DNA of 64,000 nt from the NCBI GenBank assembly GCA_963713445.1, contig CAVQMB010000031.1:1-64000 (forward strand), given 5' to 3'. Shown piece after piece: positions 25,654-36,768 of the stretch (its first letter is position 1; the number at the start of each line of letters is the position of its first letter). This DNA is from CAVQMB01 sp963713445. GTDB taxonomy: Bacteria > Pseudomonadota > Gammaproteobacteria > Competibacterales > Competibacteraceae. Made by a program: the position numbers and the translations under genes. The notes beneath the pieces were generated by a model. The model saw nothing but the letters and a program-made list of their open reading frames with translations, was not told the origin of the DNA and made no database searches.

Positions 25654-27052
25654 ATGGCCATTGCAACCTCCAACCGATTGCTTACCCCTGCTCGCCGGCG
25701 CCGTGGTGCTGATGCTGGCCTTCGTCACCCTGAAGTCCTGTACGCGGAGAACAGGAAGATGCACTCGTCATGGAGACCGTGCCCCAGGCACCGGCGCCGG
25801 ATGCGGACAGTCCCGCCGATACCATCAAGACACTGACGGCCAATGTCGCGGCCATGACCACGGAGGTCCAGGCCTTGCGCAAGGACAATGACCAGCTGCG
25901 CAAGGAGAACCGCGAACTGCTGGCCAGCCGTCACCAGATCGAGGAGAACGTCACGACCCGGGTCAAGCGCGAGCTGCTCTCCCGTGAAAAGGACCAGGAC
26001 GCACGCGACCGGATCGATGCCGGCGTGCTCTCCTCCCTGACGGCGCGCGTGGATGCGCTGTCCCAGTCGCTCTCCCAGCGTCATCCCACACCAAGGTGGC
26101 AGCGACATCCCGGTGGGTCTGGGCCTCGACGGTGTCGGGGAGGGTGCTGCAACCACCGACAGCCTGATCTGGATCGAACCGCTGGATGTCGTCGATGATG
26201 CTGCGTTAGCGGCCAATGGAAACAGCCTGTTGCAGCGGGTAGGCCAGTCCACCGGAGGTGCGCTGGCATCGGCCCGTGAACAGACCGGCAACGCTGACTC
26301 AGGAACTCAGCACCGTCCATCCCGTTTATACCGTTCCCCGTAACGCCACCCTGATCGGCTCGACCGCCATGACGGCCCTGGTCGGCCGGGTGCCGGTGCA
26401 GGGACAGGTGCGTGATCCCATGCCGTTCAAGGTGATCACCGGCGCGGACAACCTGGCCGCCAACGGTCTCACGGTGCCCGGCGTGCAGGGCATGGTGTGG
26501 AGCGGGACCGCTATCGGCGACTGGACGCTTTCCTGTGTGACCGGTCGCCTCGATTCGGTCACCTTCGTCTTTGAGGACGGCACCATCCGCACCATTTCCG
26601 GCGACGACCGGGGCAATCAGGGCGGCGGTGCCGAGAAGCCACTGGGCTGGATCTCGGATGAACAGGGCATTCCCTGCATCACGGGTGAGCGCAAGACCAA
26701 TGCGCCGGCCTTTCTCACCCAGCGTATCGGCGTGATGGCCATCCAGGCGGCGGCGGAAGCGGCGGCCAATGCCGAGACGACCTCGGTCGTGAGCGACGCC
26801 GGCAGTGTCACCAGCAGTGTCACCGGCGATACCGGCCGCTTCGTGCTGGGCAAGACCATCTCCGGCGGCAGCGAGGAGGTGTCGAAGTGGCTGCTGGAGC
26901 GCCAGTCCCAGAGCTTCGATGCGGTCTTCGTGCCGGCCGGCACCCGCATCGCCATCCACGTCGACCACGAACTCCCCATTGATCTCGATACCACCGGCAG
27001 GAAACTGACCCATGAAACCGTCCATCGACCCTTATCGCCGCACTCGGCTTGA
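25654..27052 (+). CDS. TIGR03752 family ICE protein, TraB/VirB10-like (frameshifted)
   Basis: An inner-membrane anchor (LLAGAVVLMLAFVTLKSC) is followed by a coiled coil (VAAMTTEVQALRKDNDQLRK, ENRELLASRHQIEENV) and a Pro/Gly-rich linker. The conserved TraB-like beta domain comes last (VYTVPRNATLIGSTAMTALV, PFKVITGADNLAANGLTVPG, FVPAGTRIAIHVDHELPIDL). This is the protein that spans the envelope and links both membranes. Three shifts (about 25685, 26090 and 26290) break the reading frame. It overlaps the lipoprotein gene by 41 bases. Confidence 0.85.
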
Positions 27053-27435
27053 TTAGTCTGGTGCTGGCCGGTTGCGCCAGCACCAAGGACACCGTACTGC
27101 CCCAGGACGGCCCTTCGATGAAGGCCATCTATGAGGGCCATGTGCACGAGATGAATGCCCACGATCCCCAGGTCATTCGTGGCGAGCTGGGTGACCGGCC
27201 CATCGTCACGGGCGAGGCGGCGCTGCATGGCTACACCCGAGAGGCCTTCAACGAGATCGATGTCCTGTTTCCGCGCCTGCCGAATCCGACGCTGGTGATG
27301 TACGTGTTCCCGCACCTGGCCGGTGAGACGCGGGCGCCGGTGCCCGGCTATGCGACGGCGTTCCCGATGTACGAGCAGGTGGAATATGCGCTGCCCGGTG
27401 AAGTCCGAGCCAGCCGGGCGGTAAGCCGCCGGTGA
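27012..27435 (+). CDS. TIGR03751 family conjugative lipoprotein, TraV/VirB7-like (frameshifted)
   Basis: The signal sequence (ALGLISLVLAGCASTKDTVL) contains the lipobox LAGC, so the mature protein would be anchored to the outer membrane through Cys. Conserved parts are LPQDGPSMKAIYEGHVHEM and PIVTGEAALHGYTREAFNEI, then LPNPTLVMYVFPHLAGETRA. It ends with a basic tail. One frame change just after MKPSI is needed. It completes the VirB7/9/10-like outer-membrane core. Confidence 0.85.
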
Positions 27436-27480
27436 GTTTCATGAAGTCAGTCCCTACGCCCTCAAAGCGAGAAGAGCAAA

Positions 27481-30168
27481 GTGAACGACTCGCCGGTCAC
27501 CACGAGCCAGGTCAAGCAGCTGTATGAACGCCCGCCGTCGTTTACCGATCTCCTGCCGTGGATGGAATACAACCCGGCGAGCCGCACCTTTCTGCTGGAG
27601 GACGGGATCAGTGTCGGCGCCCTGTTCGAGCTGATCCCGGCCGGTACCGAGGCGCGTACACCTGCGTTCATGACGCAGCTGCGCGATGCGATCCAGACCG
27701 CGCTGACCGATGCCATCCCTGAAGAAGACGATGCCCCGTGGATCTTGCAGGTGTACGTCCAGGACGAGCCGAGTCTGCAAGGATTCCAGAAGGAAATCGC
27801 GAACTATGCCCAGCCCGGTGCACGGGAGTCGGCCTATACCCGCCACTTCCAGCAAACGCTGTCGGAGCATCTCGCCCGGATCACCCGTCCCGGTGGTCTG
27901 TTTGAAGATACCGCGGTAACCGGTACCCAGTGGCGAGGCCAGATCCGGCGTGTGCGGGCCACGCTGTACCGTCGTCTGAAACCCAATGGTCGGGTGCCTT
28001 CGGCCGTCGAAGTCGAGGAATCCCTGAACGATGTGGCCACCAAGTGGGTGGCCTCACTGGCCTCGGCCGGGATTCGGGTACGCCGTGGTACCGGCCAGGA
28101 TCTCTACGAGTGGTTGCTGAAATGGTTCAACCCAAAGCCTGAGATTACGGGCGGTGATCCCGACAAGTTGCTGGAGATCGCCCCCTATCCGGGGGATGAA
28201 GACCTGCCGTTCGGGCATGATCTTGCCGAGCGGCTGACGCTGACGATGCCTCGCTCGGACAATGCTTCGGCCACCTGGTGGTTCGATGACCTGCCGCATA
28301 CGCTGGTGACCATCCAGGGCCTGCGCCGGGCGCCGGAGGTGGGGCACATGACCGCGGAGCGCCAGGCCGGTGATCACGTCTTCTCGCTGTTCGACCGGTT
28401 CCCGGAATACACCGTGATGGTGCTGACCCTGACGGCCAAGCCCCAGGACTTCACGCGTAACCACATCGCCCAGGTCAAACGGGCCGCGGTGGGGGATTCC
28501 GCCGAGGCCGAACTCACCAGGGAAGATGCCGAGGCCGTGGAGCGGGAGATGGCGCGCGGTAACAAGCTCTATCCGCTGGGCATTGCGTTCTATGTGCGCG
28601 GTGACGATCTGAAGACCCTGCGCGCCAATGTCAATCAGCTGAATGCACTGCTGCTGCCCAACGGGCTGCAGCCGATTCTGCACGAGGCCGATCTGCTGGC
28701 GCTCGACAGCTATATTCGCAATCTGCCCATGGCCTACGATGCCGCATTGGAGAAATCCAGCCGCCGATCACGACTGGTGTTTTCCAGTCACACGGCGAAT
28801 CTGCTACCGCTGTATGGCCGATCCAAAGGTACCGGCCATCCGGGGCTGGTGTTCTTCAACCGGGGCGCCGAACCTCTTGTGTTCGATCCCCTGCACCGGG
28901 CCGACCGCAAGAAGAACGCTCACATGCTGATCCTCGGTCCCACCGGCGCCGGCAAGTCGGCAATGCTGGTCTATCTGCTGCAACAGATGGCCGCCATGTA
29001 CCGCCCGCGCATCTTCATCATCGAGGCCGGCGGTTCCTTCTCGCTGCTGGGTCAGCAGTTTCAGGCGCATGGTCTGGCCGTCAACCAGGTTACCCTGAAC
29101 CCGAATACCGATGTGAGTCTGCCGCCGTTTGCCGATGCCTTGCGTGTGTTGCAGAAGGAACGTCAGCAGCAATTGCGCGATGATCCGGACGCACTGGAAG
29201 AAGACGACGAGCTGGATGAGGAGGGCACCGGCCGTGACGTGCTCGGCGAAATGGAGATCGCGGCCCGCATCATGATCACCGGGGGTGATGAACGCGAGGA
29301 TGCGCGCATGACCCGGGCCGACCGGCTGTTGATCCGGAATGCGATTTTCCTGGCGGCCAAAACCGTCAAGGAGGCTGGCCGCGATCAGGTGCTCACCCAG
29401 GATGTCGTCGCCGCACTCCAGAGTATCGGTCACGATGAAAGCCTGCCAGACCACCGGCGCAACCGGGCCATCGAGATGGGCGACGGCATGGCGCTGTTCT
29501 GTTCAGGTCTTGCCGGACACTTTTTCAACCGGCCGGGCACCCCCTGGCCCGAGGCGGACATCACGATTCTGGAGATGGGGATACTGGCCCGGGAAGGCTA
29601 CGAAGATCAGCTCACCGTCGCTTACATCTCCATGATGAGCCATATCAACGATCTGGTAGAGCGCCACCAGCACGACGCAAGGCCGACACTGGTGGTGACC
29701 GATGAAGGGCACATCATTACCACCAATCCGTTGCTGGCGCGTTACGTGGTCAAGATCACCAAGATGTGGCGCAAGCTCGGCGCCTGGTTCTGGATTGCCA
29801 CCCAGAATCTGGAAGACTTCCCCGATGCCAGTCGCAAGATGCTCAACATGATGGAGTGGTGGCTGTGCCTGGTGATGCCCAAGGAAGAGGTCGAACAGAT
29901 CGCCCGCTTCAAGGATCTGACCGATGTGCAGCGCAGTCTGTTGCTGTCGGCTCGCAAGGAGCCGGGCAAGTATGTCGAGGGTGTCGTGCTCTCCGACAAT
30001 ATGGAAGCGCTATTTCGTAATGTCCCGCCGCCGCTATCACTGGCGCTTGCCATGACCGAGAAACACGAAAAGGCCGAGCGTGGCGCGATCATGCGGGAGC
30101 GTAACTGCAGCGAACTCGAGGCGGTGCATGTCATCGCTGAACGCATCGCAAAGAAACGTGGCGGTTAG
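27481..30168 (+). CDS. TIGR03744 family conjugative ATPase, TraC/VirB4-like
   Basis: An intact 895-residue ATPase that energises pilus assembly and substrate transfer. The N-terminal TraC-like domain (LPWMEYNPASRTFLLEDGIS) precedes the motor domain. There Walker A is LILGPTGAGKSAMLVYLL (about 28930-28980) and Walker B is PTLVVTDEGHIITTNPLLA near 29690. ARKEPGKYVEGVVLSDNME follows at the end. An acidic insert (LEEDDELDEEGTG) lies at 29200-29235. The start is GTG 27481 with a GAGAAGAG ribosome site. This is the longest undamaged gene in the ICE. Confidence 0.93.
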   Translation: MNDSPVTTSQVKQLYERPPSFTDLLPWMEYNPASRTFLLEDGISVGALFELIPAGTEARTPAFMTQLRDAIQTALTDAIPEEDDAPWILQVYVQDEPSLQGFQKEIANYAQPGARESAYTRHFQQTLSEHLARITRPGGLFEDTAVTGTQWRGQIRRVRATLYRRLKPNGRVPSAVEVEESLNDVATKWVASLASAGIRVRRGTGQDLYEWLLKWFNPKPEITGGDPDKLLEIAPYPGDEDLPFGHDLAERLTLTMPRSDNASATWWFDDLPHTLVTIQGLRRAPEVGHMTAERQAGDHVFSLFDRFPEYTVMVLTLTAKPQDFTRNHIAQVKRAAVGDSAEAELTREDAEAVEREMARGNKLYPLGIAFYVRGDDLKTLRANVNQLNALLLPNGLQPILHEADLLALDSYIRNLPMAYDAALEKSSRRSRLVFSSHTANLLPLYGRSKGTGHPGLVFFNRGAEPLVFDPLHRADRKKNAHMLILGPTGAGKSAMLVYLLQQMAAMYRPRIFIIEAGGSFSLLGQQFQAHGLAVNQVTLNPNTDVSLPPFADALRVLQKERQQQLRDDPDALEEDDELDEEGTGRDVLGEMEIAARIMITGGDEREDARMTRADRLLIRNAIFLAAKTVKEAGRDQVLTQDVVAALQSIGHDESLPDHRRNRAIEMGDGMALFCSGLAGHFFNRPGTPWPEADITILEMGILAREGYEDQLTVAYISMMSHINDLVERHQHDARPTLVVTDEGHIITTNPLLARYVVKITKMWRKLGAWFWIATQNLEDFPDASRKMLNMMEWWLCLVMPKEEVEQIARFKDLTDVQRSLLLSARKEPGKYVEGVVLSDNMEALFRNVPPPLSLALAMTEKHEKAERGAIMRERNCSELEAVHVIAERIAKKRGG

Positions 30169-30285
30169 TCGTCGATCTGGCGATTTCTCTTCAATAAACC
30201 CTGCACGCTCATGAATCGATTTTCGGTATCGAAGCGCCTGTTTGCGCGTCACGATAGCGCGCATATCGACACAGAGTTGACCACT

Positions 30286-30772
30286 ATGATTTGGAAAGCC
30301 TCAAAACACCGTTCCGCGGATTCCATTAGTTTGTCTTGCTTCCGTACTCCTGTATTCAGGAGCCACGTTTGCGGATCAGCATCAACAGAACCAGCCTCAT
30401 GCAATAGAGGCGTTTACGTCGGTCAAGTATCCCTTCGTTGATGCCAGAGGCATCGGTAACAAGTCGCGTGGTCTGGACATCACCATCTATGAAATCGATG
30501 GGATCGAGTCTATGGAACGAGACCTTTCTATCGACATGCCAGCCGATCCTGAGAAGTCGAAGCGGATCGCGCTGCATCGCATCCAGCACATGGATGATCA
30601 GTCAAAAACAAAAATGCAAATGGCGGCGCAAGGGTTGGCGAAGGCGATGCAGTATGGTGTGGATCGCTATCCAGCCATTGTCTTCGATGGCCAGGCAGTC
30701 GTATATGGCGTAACCGATGTGCAGACCGCACTTGCGCATTACCGGGCATGGCGGCGGGAAGGTAAGCGATGA
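30286..30772 (+). CDS. TIGR03757 family ICE protein (PFL_4709, frameshifted)
   Basis: An exported protein: the signal peptide is readable in the alternate frame (LVCLASVLLYSGATFAD). The body reads AIEAFTSVKYPFVDARGI, GLDITIYEIDGIESMERDLS and AAQGLAKAMQYGVDRYPAIV, ending FDGQAVVYGVTDVQTALAHY. This matches TIGR03757, related to TrbC/TraW-like assembly proteins with a thioredoxin-like fold lacking Cys. One shift lies near 30345. It overlaps the next gene by four bases. Confidence 0.8.
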
Positions 30773-31792
30773 TCCGCCAGAGATGTCTATCGTTCTGTCT
30801 TGCCATTGCGCTATGGATTCCGGTCACCGGATTCTCCGGTACAACGACCACACCACAGATCGTTGCCCAGACGACAACGGCGGCATTGTCCTGCATGCGG
30901 TGGATGCCGATCGGCACCTGTTTCTGGTTGCGCTGTTCCTGGACCGGTTGCAGCGTACGCACCTCGATCAAGGTGGGGCATTACAACCCGGATCTGGTGG
31001 TCAGCACCTACAACGAGCTGGGCGGGAATCCGTGGACCGAGATCCGGGCGACGCTGGGTCTGGCGCAGAAGACGGCGGCCACGGGTCTGTTGGGTGCCTT
31101 GTTGCCGGTGCCGATCGACAGTGCTGGCAACCGCACGGAAGGAACCTCGGAGCGTGACCACAAGAATCTGGTCTTCCGGGAAACTGACGCCATCGGCCAT
31201 CCGCTGAGCTCGCTGTCGGGTATCGTCGCCGGTACCGGTTTGTTGTGTCCGTCAGAGACCACTTCTTTCTTTCCCTATTTCCAGTCCGGCCTCGATGCCC
31301 TGTCGTGGCGGCAGGAGATCCCGGAGATCTTCTATCCCGCCAGCCTGATTCCCGGTCTGCGTGAGCTGGGTACCTGGCCGTTGCAGACCTGGGGTGGGGT
31401 CTATCCGCGCACCGGCTGGACGACCCAGGCCGAAGAGCCCAAGGCGGCGGCCATCAATGCCCAGCGAGCCGGTGACATCGTCACGCGCACGGGGCAACCG
31501 CACGTCTATGTGCCGGTCACCGGCTCATCGGGTTCCATGAAGGTTTGGTCGCCGGGCCCGTTGATGGAGAAGGATCGCAGCACCGGTACCTGGCAGATGT
31601 TGTTGCCGCTATCTGAATCGAGCTGCAACGTCTTCGGCACCAATGATCTTGCCAGCCTGACCGGCTGGGGTGGCGGCCGCGTCGATAGCGAGGGCGATTA
31701 TGTCTGGAACCTATGGCGGCCCTACAAGTGCTGTCAGCGCCGCGGCCAGTGGTTTCTGTTTGATATCGACTGGATTGCCTATCCCCTGATGA
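30769..31792 (+). CDS. TIGR03756 family ICE protein, TraU-like (PFL_4710)
   Basis: A Cys-rich exported protein of about 340 residues: MRWMPIGTCFWLRCSWTGC, VKVGHYNPDLVVSTYNEL-like text, DSAGNRTEGTSERDHKNLVF and LYPxC-type pairs such as LCPSETTSFFPYFQSG and PYKCCQRRGQWFLFDIDW. This fits TIGR03756 and the TraU family of periplasmic mating-pair factors that need disulfides. As written the frame runs to 31869. A one-base shift at the CCCC run (31785-31788) would end it at WIAYP and give the usual overlap with the next ATG at 31791. Confidence 0.85.
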
Positions 31793-33155
31793 AAACGAAC
31801 TGCTATACACACATTCCGTCATCGACACGCTATCAGCTGGCTGCTGATTGGACTCCTCAGTTTGAATAGTGCGCATGCCATCACCAAGGGGCCGACGGAA
31901 GACAGCCTCTGGTATTACGAGATCGGTGGGGCAGAGCCGGTATCGGCGCCTGCCAATCCTTCTGTCGTATCCGTTACCCTGGGTGGCTCGGCGCAACTGG
32001 GACTGGGCTACAGCTGCGGCAAGTTCGATCCCGTGGCGGCGGTGACCAATACGCTGAACGACATCGGTGCCGGCGTCGACAACATGATGAACGCGATGAC
32101 GGCCGCGGCCAGTGCCGCCATTGCCGCACTGCCGGCGCTGATCCTGCAGCGCGCCAATCCCGGCCTCTACGACCTGTTCCAGAATGCGCTGCTGCAGGCC
32201 GAGGAGACCATGCAGCTCGCCACCAAGTCCTGCGAGCAGATGGAGGCCGAGATCGCCCAGGGCAAGAATCCCTATGCCGATCTCATCACGCTGTCCAAGG
32301 GCAATGACTGGAAGCTCCAGATGGGCGTCGGCGGTAATGATGCGGTGACCGCCAAGGATGCCGTCGAGACCGCTAACGGGGACAACGGCGTGCCCTGGAT
32401 CGGCGGGCAGGCCGGGGGCTCGGGGCAGCCGGTGCTGGAGTTCACCGGCGACATCGTCAAGGCCGGCTACAACATCAATATGAACCGGCCCGATCACGAC
32501 GGCAGGCCCGGTGCCGCCGGCATCGGCCACCCGCCTGACCGAGATCTGGGCAACGCCCACCGATGCGCGTGACTGGGTCGTCGATGTGGTCGGCGAGAAC
32601 ATCGTGACCACCTGTGATACCTGCCGCAAGGACAGTATTCCCGGTACCGGCCTGTTGCCGAAGCTCAATCAGGAGGCGACCACCGTAACGACGGAAATCC
32701 AGAACCTGGTCAGCGGCGCGACGCCCCCGACACTGGCCAACCTGGACAATATCACCGCCCCCGGTGTGGCCATCACCCGCCAGGTCATCGAGGCGATCCG
32801 GGAGATGCCGGCCTCCGAGCAGAGCCTCATCATGGGCCGGCTGGTCTCGGAGATCAGTACGGCCCGCACGGTGGAAAAGGCGCTGTACGCCCGCCGGCTG
32901 CTGCTTTCCGGCCGCCAGGTGCCGGAGGTCTATGCCACCGAGGTGGCCCGCGAGCATGCGGACACCTCCATCGCCGAGCTGGACAAGGAGATCGAGAACC
33001 TGCTGTTCGAGACCCGGGTACGCAAGGAGGTGGTCTCCGACACGATTGCGACCTTGCTTCAGCGCGCCGCGGCCCGTCGGCAGGCGTCCCTGAACACGCC
33101 ACGAAGTACCCACCATCGATCCGCGTCCGCTGAGCAATGGCCGTGTCCAATAACG
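31791..33155 (+). CDS. TIGR03755 family ICE protein, TraH-like (PFL_4711, frameshifted)
   Basis: An exported, helical protein: a signal region from MKTNCYTHIPSSTRYQL into GLLSLNSAHA, then a GYSCGKFDPVAAVTNTLNDI segment. Next come LPALILQRANPGLYDLFQNA, LATKSCEQMEAEIAQGKNPY and TEIWATPTDARDWVVDVVGE. It ends with ARRLLLSGRQVPEVYATEVA and DPRPLSNGRVQ at 33155. The order matches TIGR03755 and TraH-like mating-pair stabilisation proteins. Shifts near 31855, 32495 and 33090 are required. Confidence 0.85.
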
Positions 33156-33522
33156 GATTTGCCTTGCGCCGGCGCTGGTTCTTTTTGCTGACCCTGCTGG
33201 CGTTCGGTCTGGCGCTGGGGGCGGGCGGCATCCTCTGGCATTCGGTCGAGACATCCTCTGTAGTCGCGGTGCAGACACGGATCGATGCCTTGAAGCCGCT
33301 CTTGACCGGCATCCGAGTCTCTGCTGATTGCCCTGGTGGCCATGGCCTGGCCATGGTCGTGAACGCGCCTTCAACGTTGGGGGCGGCTGGATGAGACACA
33401 GGCCGCGACATTGCTCGCTGCTGCGCTGGCGCATCGTGACCTGGCTGGTCGTGATCGAACTGGTGTTGGGCCAGAACCTGCTCGGTCAGGTGCTGGCTGT
33501 GCTGCAGGGGAGCAGGGCATGA
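33137..33522 (+). CDS. Small inner-membrane protein of the mating-pore operon (frameshifted)
   Basis: Frames combine to about 128 residues with three hydrophobic segments: RRWFFLLTLLAFGLALGAGG, LLIALVAMAWPW and WRIVTWLVVIELVLGQNLLG. DALKPLLTGIR and LDETQAATLLAAR lie between them. It overlaps the ends of both neighbours, as is typical for this operon. Relatives occur between PFL_4711 and TraG in the same ICE class, but no function is assigned. Confidence 0.6.
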
Positions 33523-35087
33523 CCGTCGACAGCTATCTCGAACTCTTCACTACACTGTTCGGCTGGACCTTCTACGGCATCCTCTGGGATGTGCTGGTCG
33601 GCACCGGCATCGTGTTCCTGCCGTTCCTCGGCATCCTGATCGACAACTGGCGGGAACCGGCGCGAAGGCGGTGAGTTCGGTACCGTCACCGGGCTGTCGC
33701 TGCGGCGCATGGAGCTGGAACTCTTCATCGCGTTGCTGGTGGTGGTGCTGGCCGGCCAACCGGCCGCGTTGACGCCGCTGAACGCGGCTTCACTCAACTA
33801 CACGCCGCCACCGACACTGATCGATCCGACACCGGCCACGGCGACCGTGGCCGCACCCCAGAGCACCTACGGTTCCACCGGCTTTACCGGTTCGCCGGCG
33901 ACGGTGAACATCCCGGTGTGGTGGTATGCCGTGCTCTCGATGACCTCCGGATTCAATCATGCGGTGGTCGAAGGCCTGCCGAGTGCGGCGGACATGCGCA
34001 CCTATGAGCAACAGGCGCGGCTGGCGACCATTGCCGATCCGCGCCTGCGCCAGGAGGTCAGCGACTTCTTCAGCCAGTGCTACATCCCGGCGCGCTCGAA
34101 GTACCAGGCCGAGCGGCCGGCCACCGCCGCGGTCAATGCCCTGTTGACGCACCTACGGGCCCGATGATCCGGACTGGATGGGTTCGCATGTCTATCGCGA
34201 CACGCCCGGCTACTACGACACCCTGCGCCCGACCATGCAGATCACCGGCTGGGCCTACAATGCGGCGCGCGACACCGAATATGATCCGGCCGCACCACCC
34301 ACCTGGGGCAAGCCCTACTGCAAGCAGTGGTGGGAAGACGGCTCGATCGGGTTGCGGGAAAAGCTGATCAACGAGGCCGATGCGACCTCGGCCGGATTTT
34401 CAGGCCTCGTCGTCGCCATTGCGCCGGCGCTGGCCAGCGAGCAGCAGAACGATGCCGTCGCCCGGACCGTGCTCACCAACGCGCCGCCAACCTGGTCGAA
34501 CAACGACCTCGTGGCCAACAATTCCGGCAGCACCGGGTTGCTGAGCACGGCGGAGAACTGTCGTCAAAGGCGGGCTGGCTCAGGCGGCGTGGTCACCGCA
34601 TCGGCGCATGTTCTCGGTGACCATGACCGCCGTCCTGCAGGCACTGCCCATGGTGCAGGCCGTGCTCCTGCTCGGCATCTATGCCTTGCTTCCCATGGTC
34701 GTGGTGCTGTCGCGTTATTCCATCTCCATGATGGTGATCGGCGCCATGGCCATCTTCACCGTCAAGTTCTGGAGCGTGCTCTGGTACCTGGCGCTGTGGG
34801 TGGATCAGAATCTCATCCTGTCCATGTACCCGGACGTGAATGTCTTCCTGCAGATCTTCGCCAACCCCGGCGAGCACGACATCAAGCGCATGCTGCTCAA
34901 CATGATCACGACCAGCCTCTATCTGGGCTTGCCGTTGCTGTGGAGCGGGATGATGGCGTGGGCGGGGTTGCATATCGGGCGCTCGATCAATTCGGTACAA
35001 GGCGAATTCACACGGCCTGCTCAAGATGCAGGGAGGCAGGGTGGAAGTATTGGGAAGGCTGTTGTTACTAAAGGGGCGAAGCGATAA
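33519..35087 (+). CDS. traG: TraG N-terminal-like mating-pair stabilisation protein (frameshifted)
   Basis: A polytopic protein of about 520 residues. The start MTVDSYLELFTTLFGWTFYG leads into GIVFLPFLGILIDNWREPA and a periplasmic domain (FNHAVVEGLPSAADMRTYEQ, DFFSQCYIPARSKYQ, WMGSHVYRDTPGYYDTLRP). The C-terminal membrane part follows (ALPMVQAVLLLGIYALLPMV, ALWVDQNLILSMYPDVNVFL, LYLGLPLLWSGMMAWAGL). This matches the TraG N-terminal domain family that ends the Tfc operon. Frame changes near 33670, 34160, 34560 and 35010 are needed. Confidence 0.85.
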
Positions 35088-35093
35088 GCGGAT

Positions 35094-35282
35094 CTACAAA
35101 TCTTCTTCATACCATCCGTACGGATCAGTGCCATTGTCAAACTTGCGAGTGCGGAAATTATAGTCGCCGGTCAGATCACCTTCTTCAGAATTCTCGTCTT
35201 CCTCGGAAGTAATCGCACTTTCTGCCAGCAGGCCGATAAAGCCCATGACAAATATGCTCATGGCGCGAATGATTGCCTTCAC
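35094..35282 (-). CDS. Small membrane-anchored acidic protein
   Basis: This 62-residue protein has one hydrophobic segment (AIIRAMSIFVMGFIGLLAES) and an acidic C-terminus ending FDNGTDPYGWYEEDL. It is convergent with traG, with only six bases between the stops. A similar small gene sits at this place in related elements, but I cannot name a function. The DPYGWY motif is its most conserved-looking feature. Confidence 0.55.
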   Translation of the reverse strand: MKAIIRAMSIFVMGFIGLLAESAITSEEDENSEEGDLTGDYNFRTRKFDNGTDPYGWYEEDL

Positions 35283-35400
35283 AGCCAGTCAGTATGCCTC
35301 CAAGGCATGCCATGAATACTGTAAATAGCTATTGAACTGAAATTCCATCTCAATACATCTCTATATATCGATTCCCAAGGTGTGATTCGGGTGAATTGTC

Positions 35401-36400
35401 TCAGAACTCCCCATCCCGAACCACATTACCTTTGCTGATTACCTTGACGATCTTAGGTTGAACCGGATCGTTGTCCGGCAGCAGTCCTTTGCCTTTCTCA
35501 ATCACCTTGGCAGCGACACTGGTCAGCTTGCTTAATGTGTCAGAACCGGACAAGTGCCTTGCTGTCATCGTAGTAGTCGAACCAGGGCAGCCCGGCACTC
35601 GTGTAATCATTGGCAGTCGGCGGCTTATGTGGTGGTTGGTGCCCTGTGATTGCCAGGTATTGCTCGCTGTTGGCCAGGTGGATGAAGCACCGGTAGCCAT
35701 TGTCCTGATCCCAGGCATCAATGCCGTATTCGTCCTCATAGATCTCCTGCCGCATCAAGCCGCCTGGAGCAAGCCCCATATCCGGGGCAGCGGATTCGCA
35801 GACCGTACGACTGAACATCGGCATCTCAAGGTAGTCCAGGTCTGCTTCCACGGCTCGCTCAAAATGTTCGACGTAAACGTCATGCTTCATCGGGTAGACG
35901 ATAATCTGGAGTCCGCCATGTTCAGCCTTACCCGTAATCTGCTCTTCGGCTGTGAAGCCTTCACCCAGCGGCATGGCGACAAACTGCCGAATAAAATCTT
36001 CCGAGACGTTGAAACCATCCAGCCAGGGCTGTTCCGGTATCACCGCATAGTCCTGCGGATCACCTGAAAGGCCATTGCTCCAGGGTTCCCCGGATACCGC
36101 ATTGATCTTGCCGGCGGCAATCTTGACGGCGCAGGGGTAGTCGCCGGAAAAATTGATCCAGAGGGCTTCTGATTGATACATGGGAATGAAGACACCCCCA
36201 TGTGTCCGCCAGGTATCAGGCAACTTGTCCGCAAAGTCGTCCACGTGCTCCACCGGGAACCGACCCAGGCCGGGGGGCAGGGGATATTCCCGGTTGTCAT
36301 CCGGGATCCGCAGGGTGCGCTGGAAGTCGATGCTGCAGACCGCCTTCTGATGGACCTCCGGAAACCGGAAGGTCAGTTGGTTGTTCAGTAGTTCAATCAT
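35401..36400 (-). CDS. Conserved hypothetical protein (frameshifted)
   Basis: About 330 residues, cytosolic in appearance. The N-terminus reads MIELLNNQLTFRFPEVHQKA and a middle region is THGGVFIPMYQSEALWINFS. Next come QPWLDGFNVSEDFIRQFVAM, IIVYPMKHDVYVEHFER and GLMRQEIYEDEYGIDAWDQ; the last frame ends LSKLTSVAAKVIEKGKGLL. One shift near 35550 extends the first frame. I recognise no family with known activity. It starts 17 bases after the stop of the XRE gene and probably shares its promoter and palindromic operator, so the pair looks like a small regulated unit. Confidence 0.65.
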
Positions 36401-36417
36401 TGTCTTTTCTCCCTGGG

Positions 36418-36768
36418 TTACCAGTCGCCATCACGGACATCCCGGGCGATACGCAGGATGGCGTGGTCCGGTGCGGATTTGAGCTGGCGGATCAGATCCG
36501 CGAACAGTTGCGGACGCTTCCGGATGATCTCCTGCAAATCCGACGACACCTTCCCGGCCATTGCCAGCAGCACATCCGGGTCCTCGCCGAGTTCCTCGGC
36601 CAATGCCCGGATTTTTGCCTCGGACGGTGGCGCCACATCCCCGCGCTCTATCTTGCTGAGGTAGGCGGGTTCCACGCCAATTCGCTGGGCGACCTGCCGG
36701 ACCGAGAATCGCCGGTCCTGTGACTTCAGGGCCTCGCGATGTTCACGGATGTATTCTCCGAATGTCAT
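36418..36768 (-). CDS. XRE-family transcriptional regulator
   Basis: An intact 116-residue regulator: MTFGEYIREHREALKSQ, then helix-turn-helix FSVRQVAQRIGVEPAYLSKI, followed by ERGDVAPPSEAKIRALAEEL and a C-terminal helical extension (KVSSDLQEIIRKRPQLFADL). The ATG at 36768 sits directly next to a perfect 18-bp palindrome, so it is likely autoregulated and its mRNA may be almost leaderless. It probably controls the hypothetical gene behind it. Confidence 0.8.
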   Translation of the reverse strand: MTFGEYIREHREALKSQDRRFSVRQVAQRIGVEPAYLSKIERGDVAPPSEAKIRALAEELGEDPDVLLAMAGKVSSDLQEIIRKRPQLFADLIRQLKSAPDHAILRIARDVRDGDW

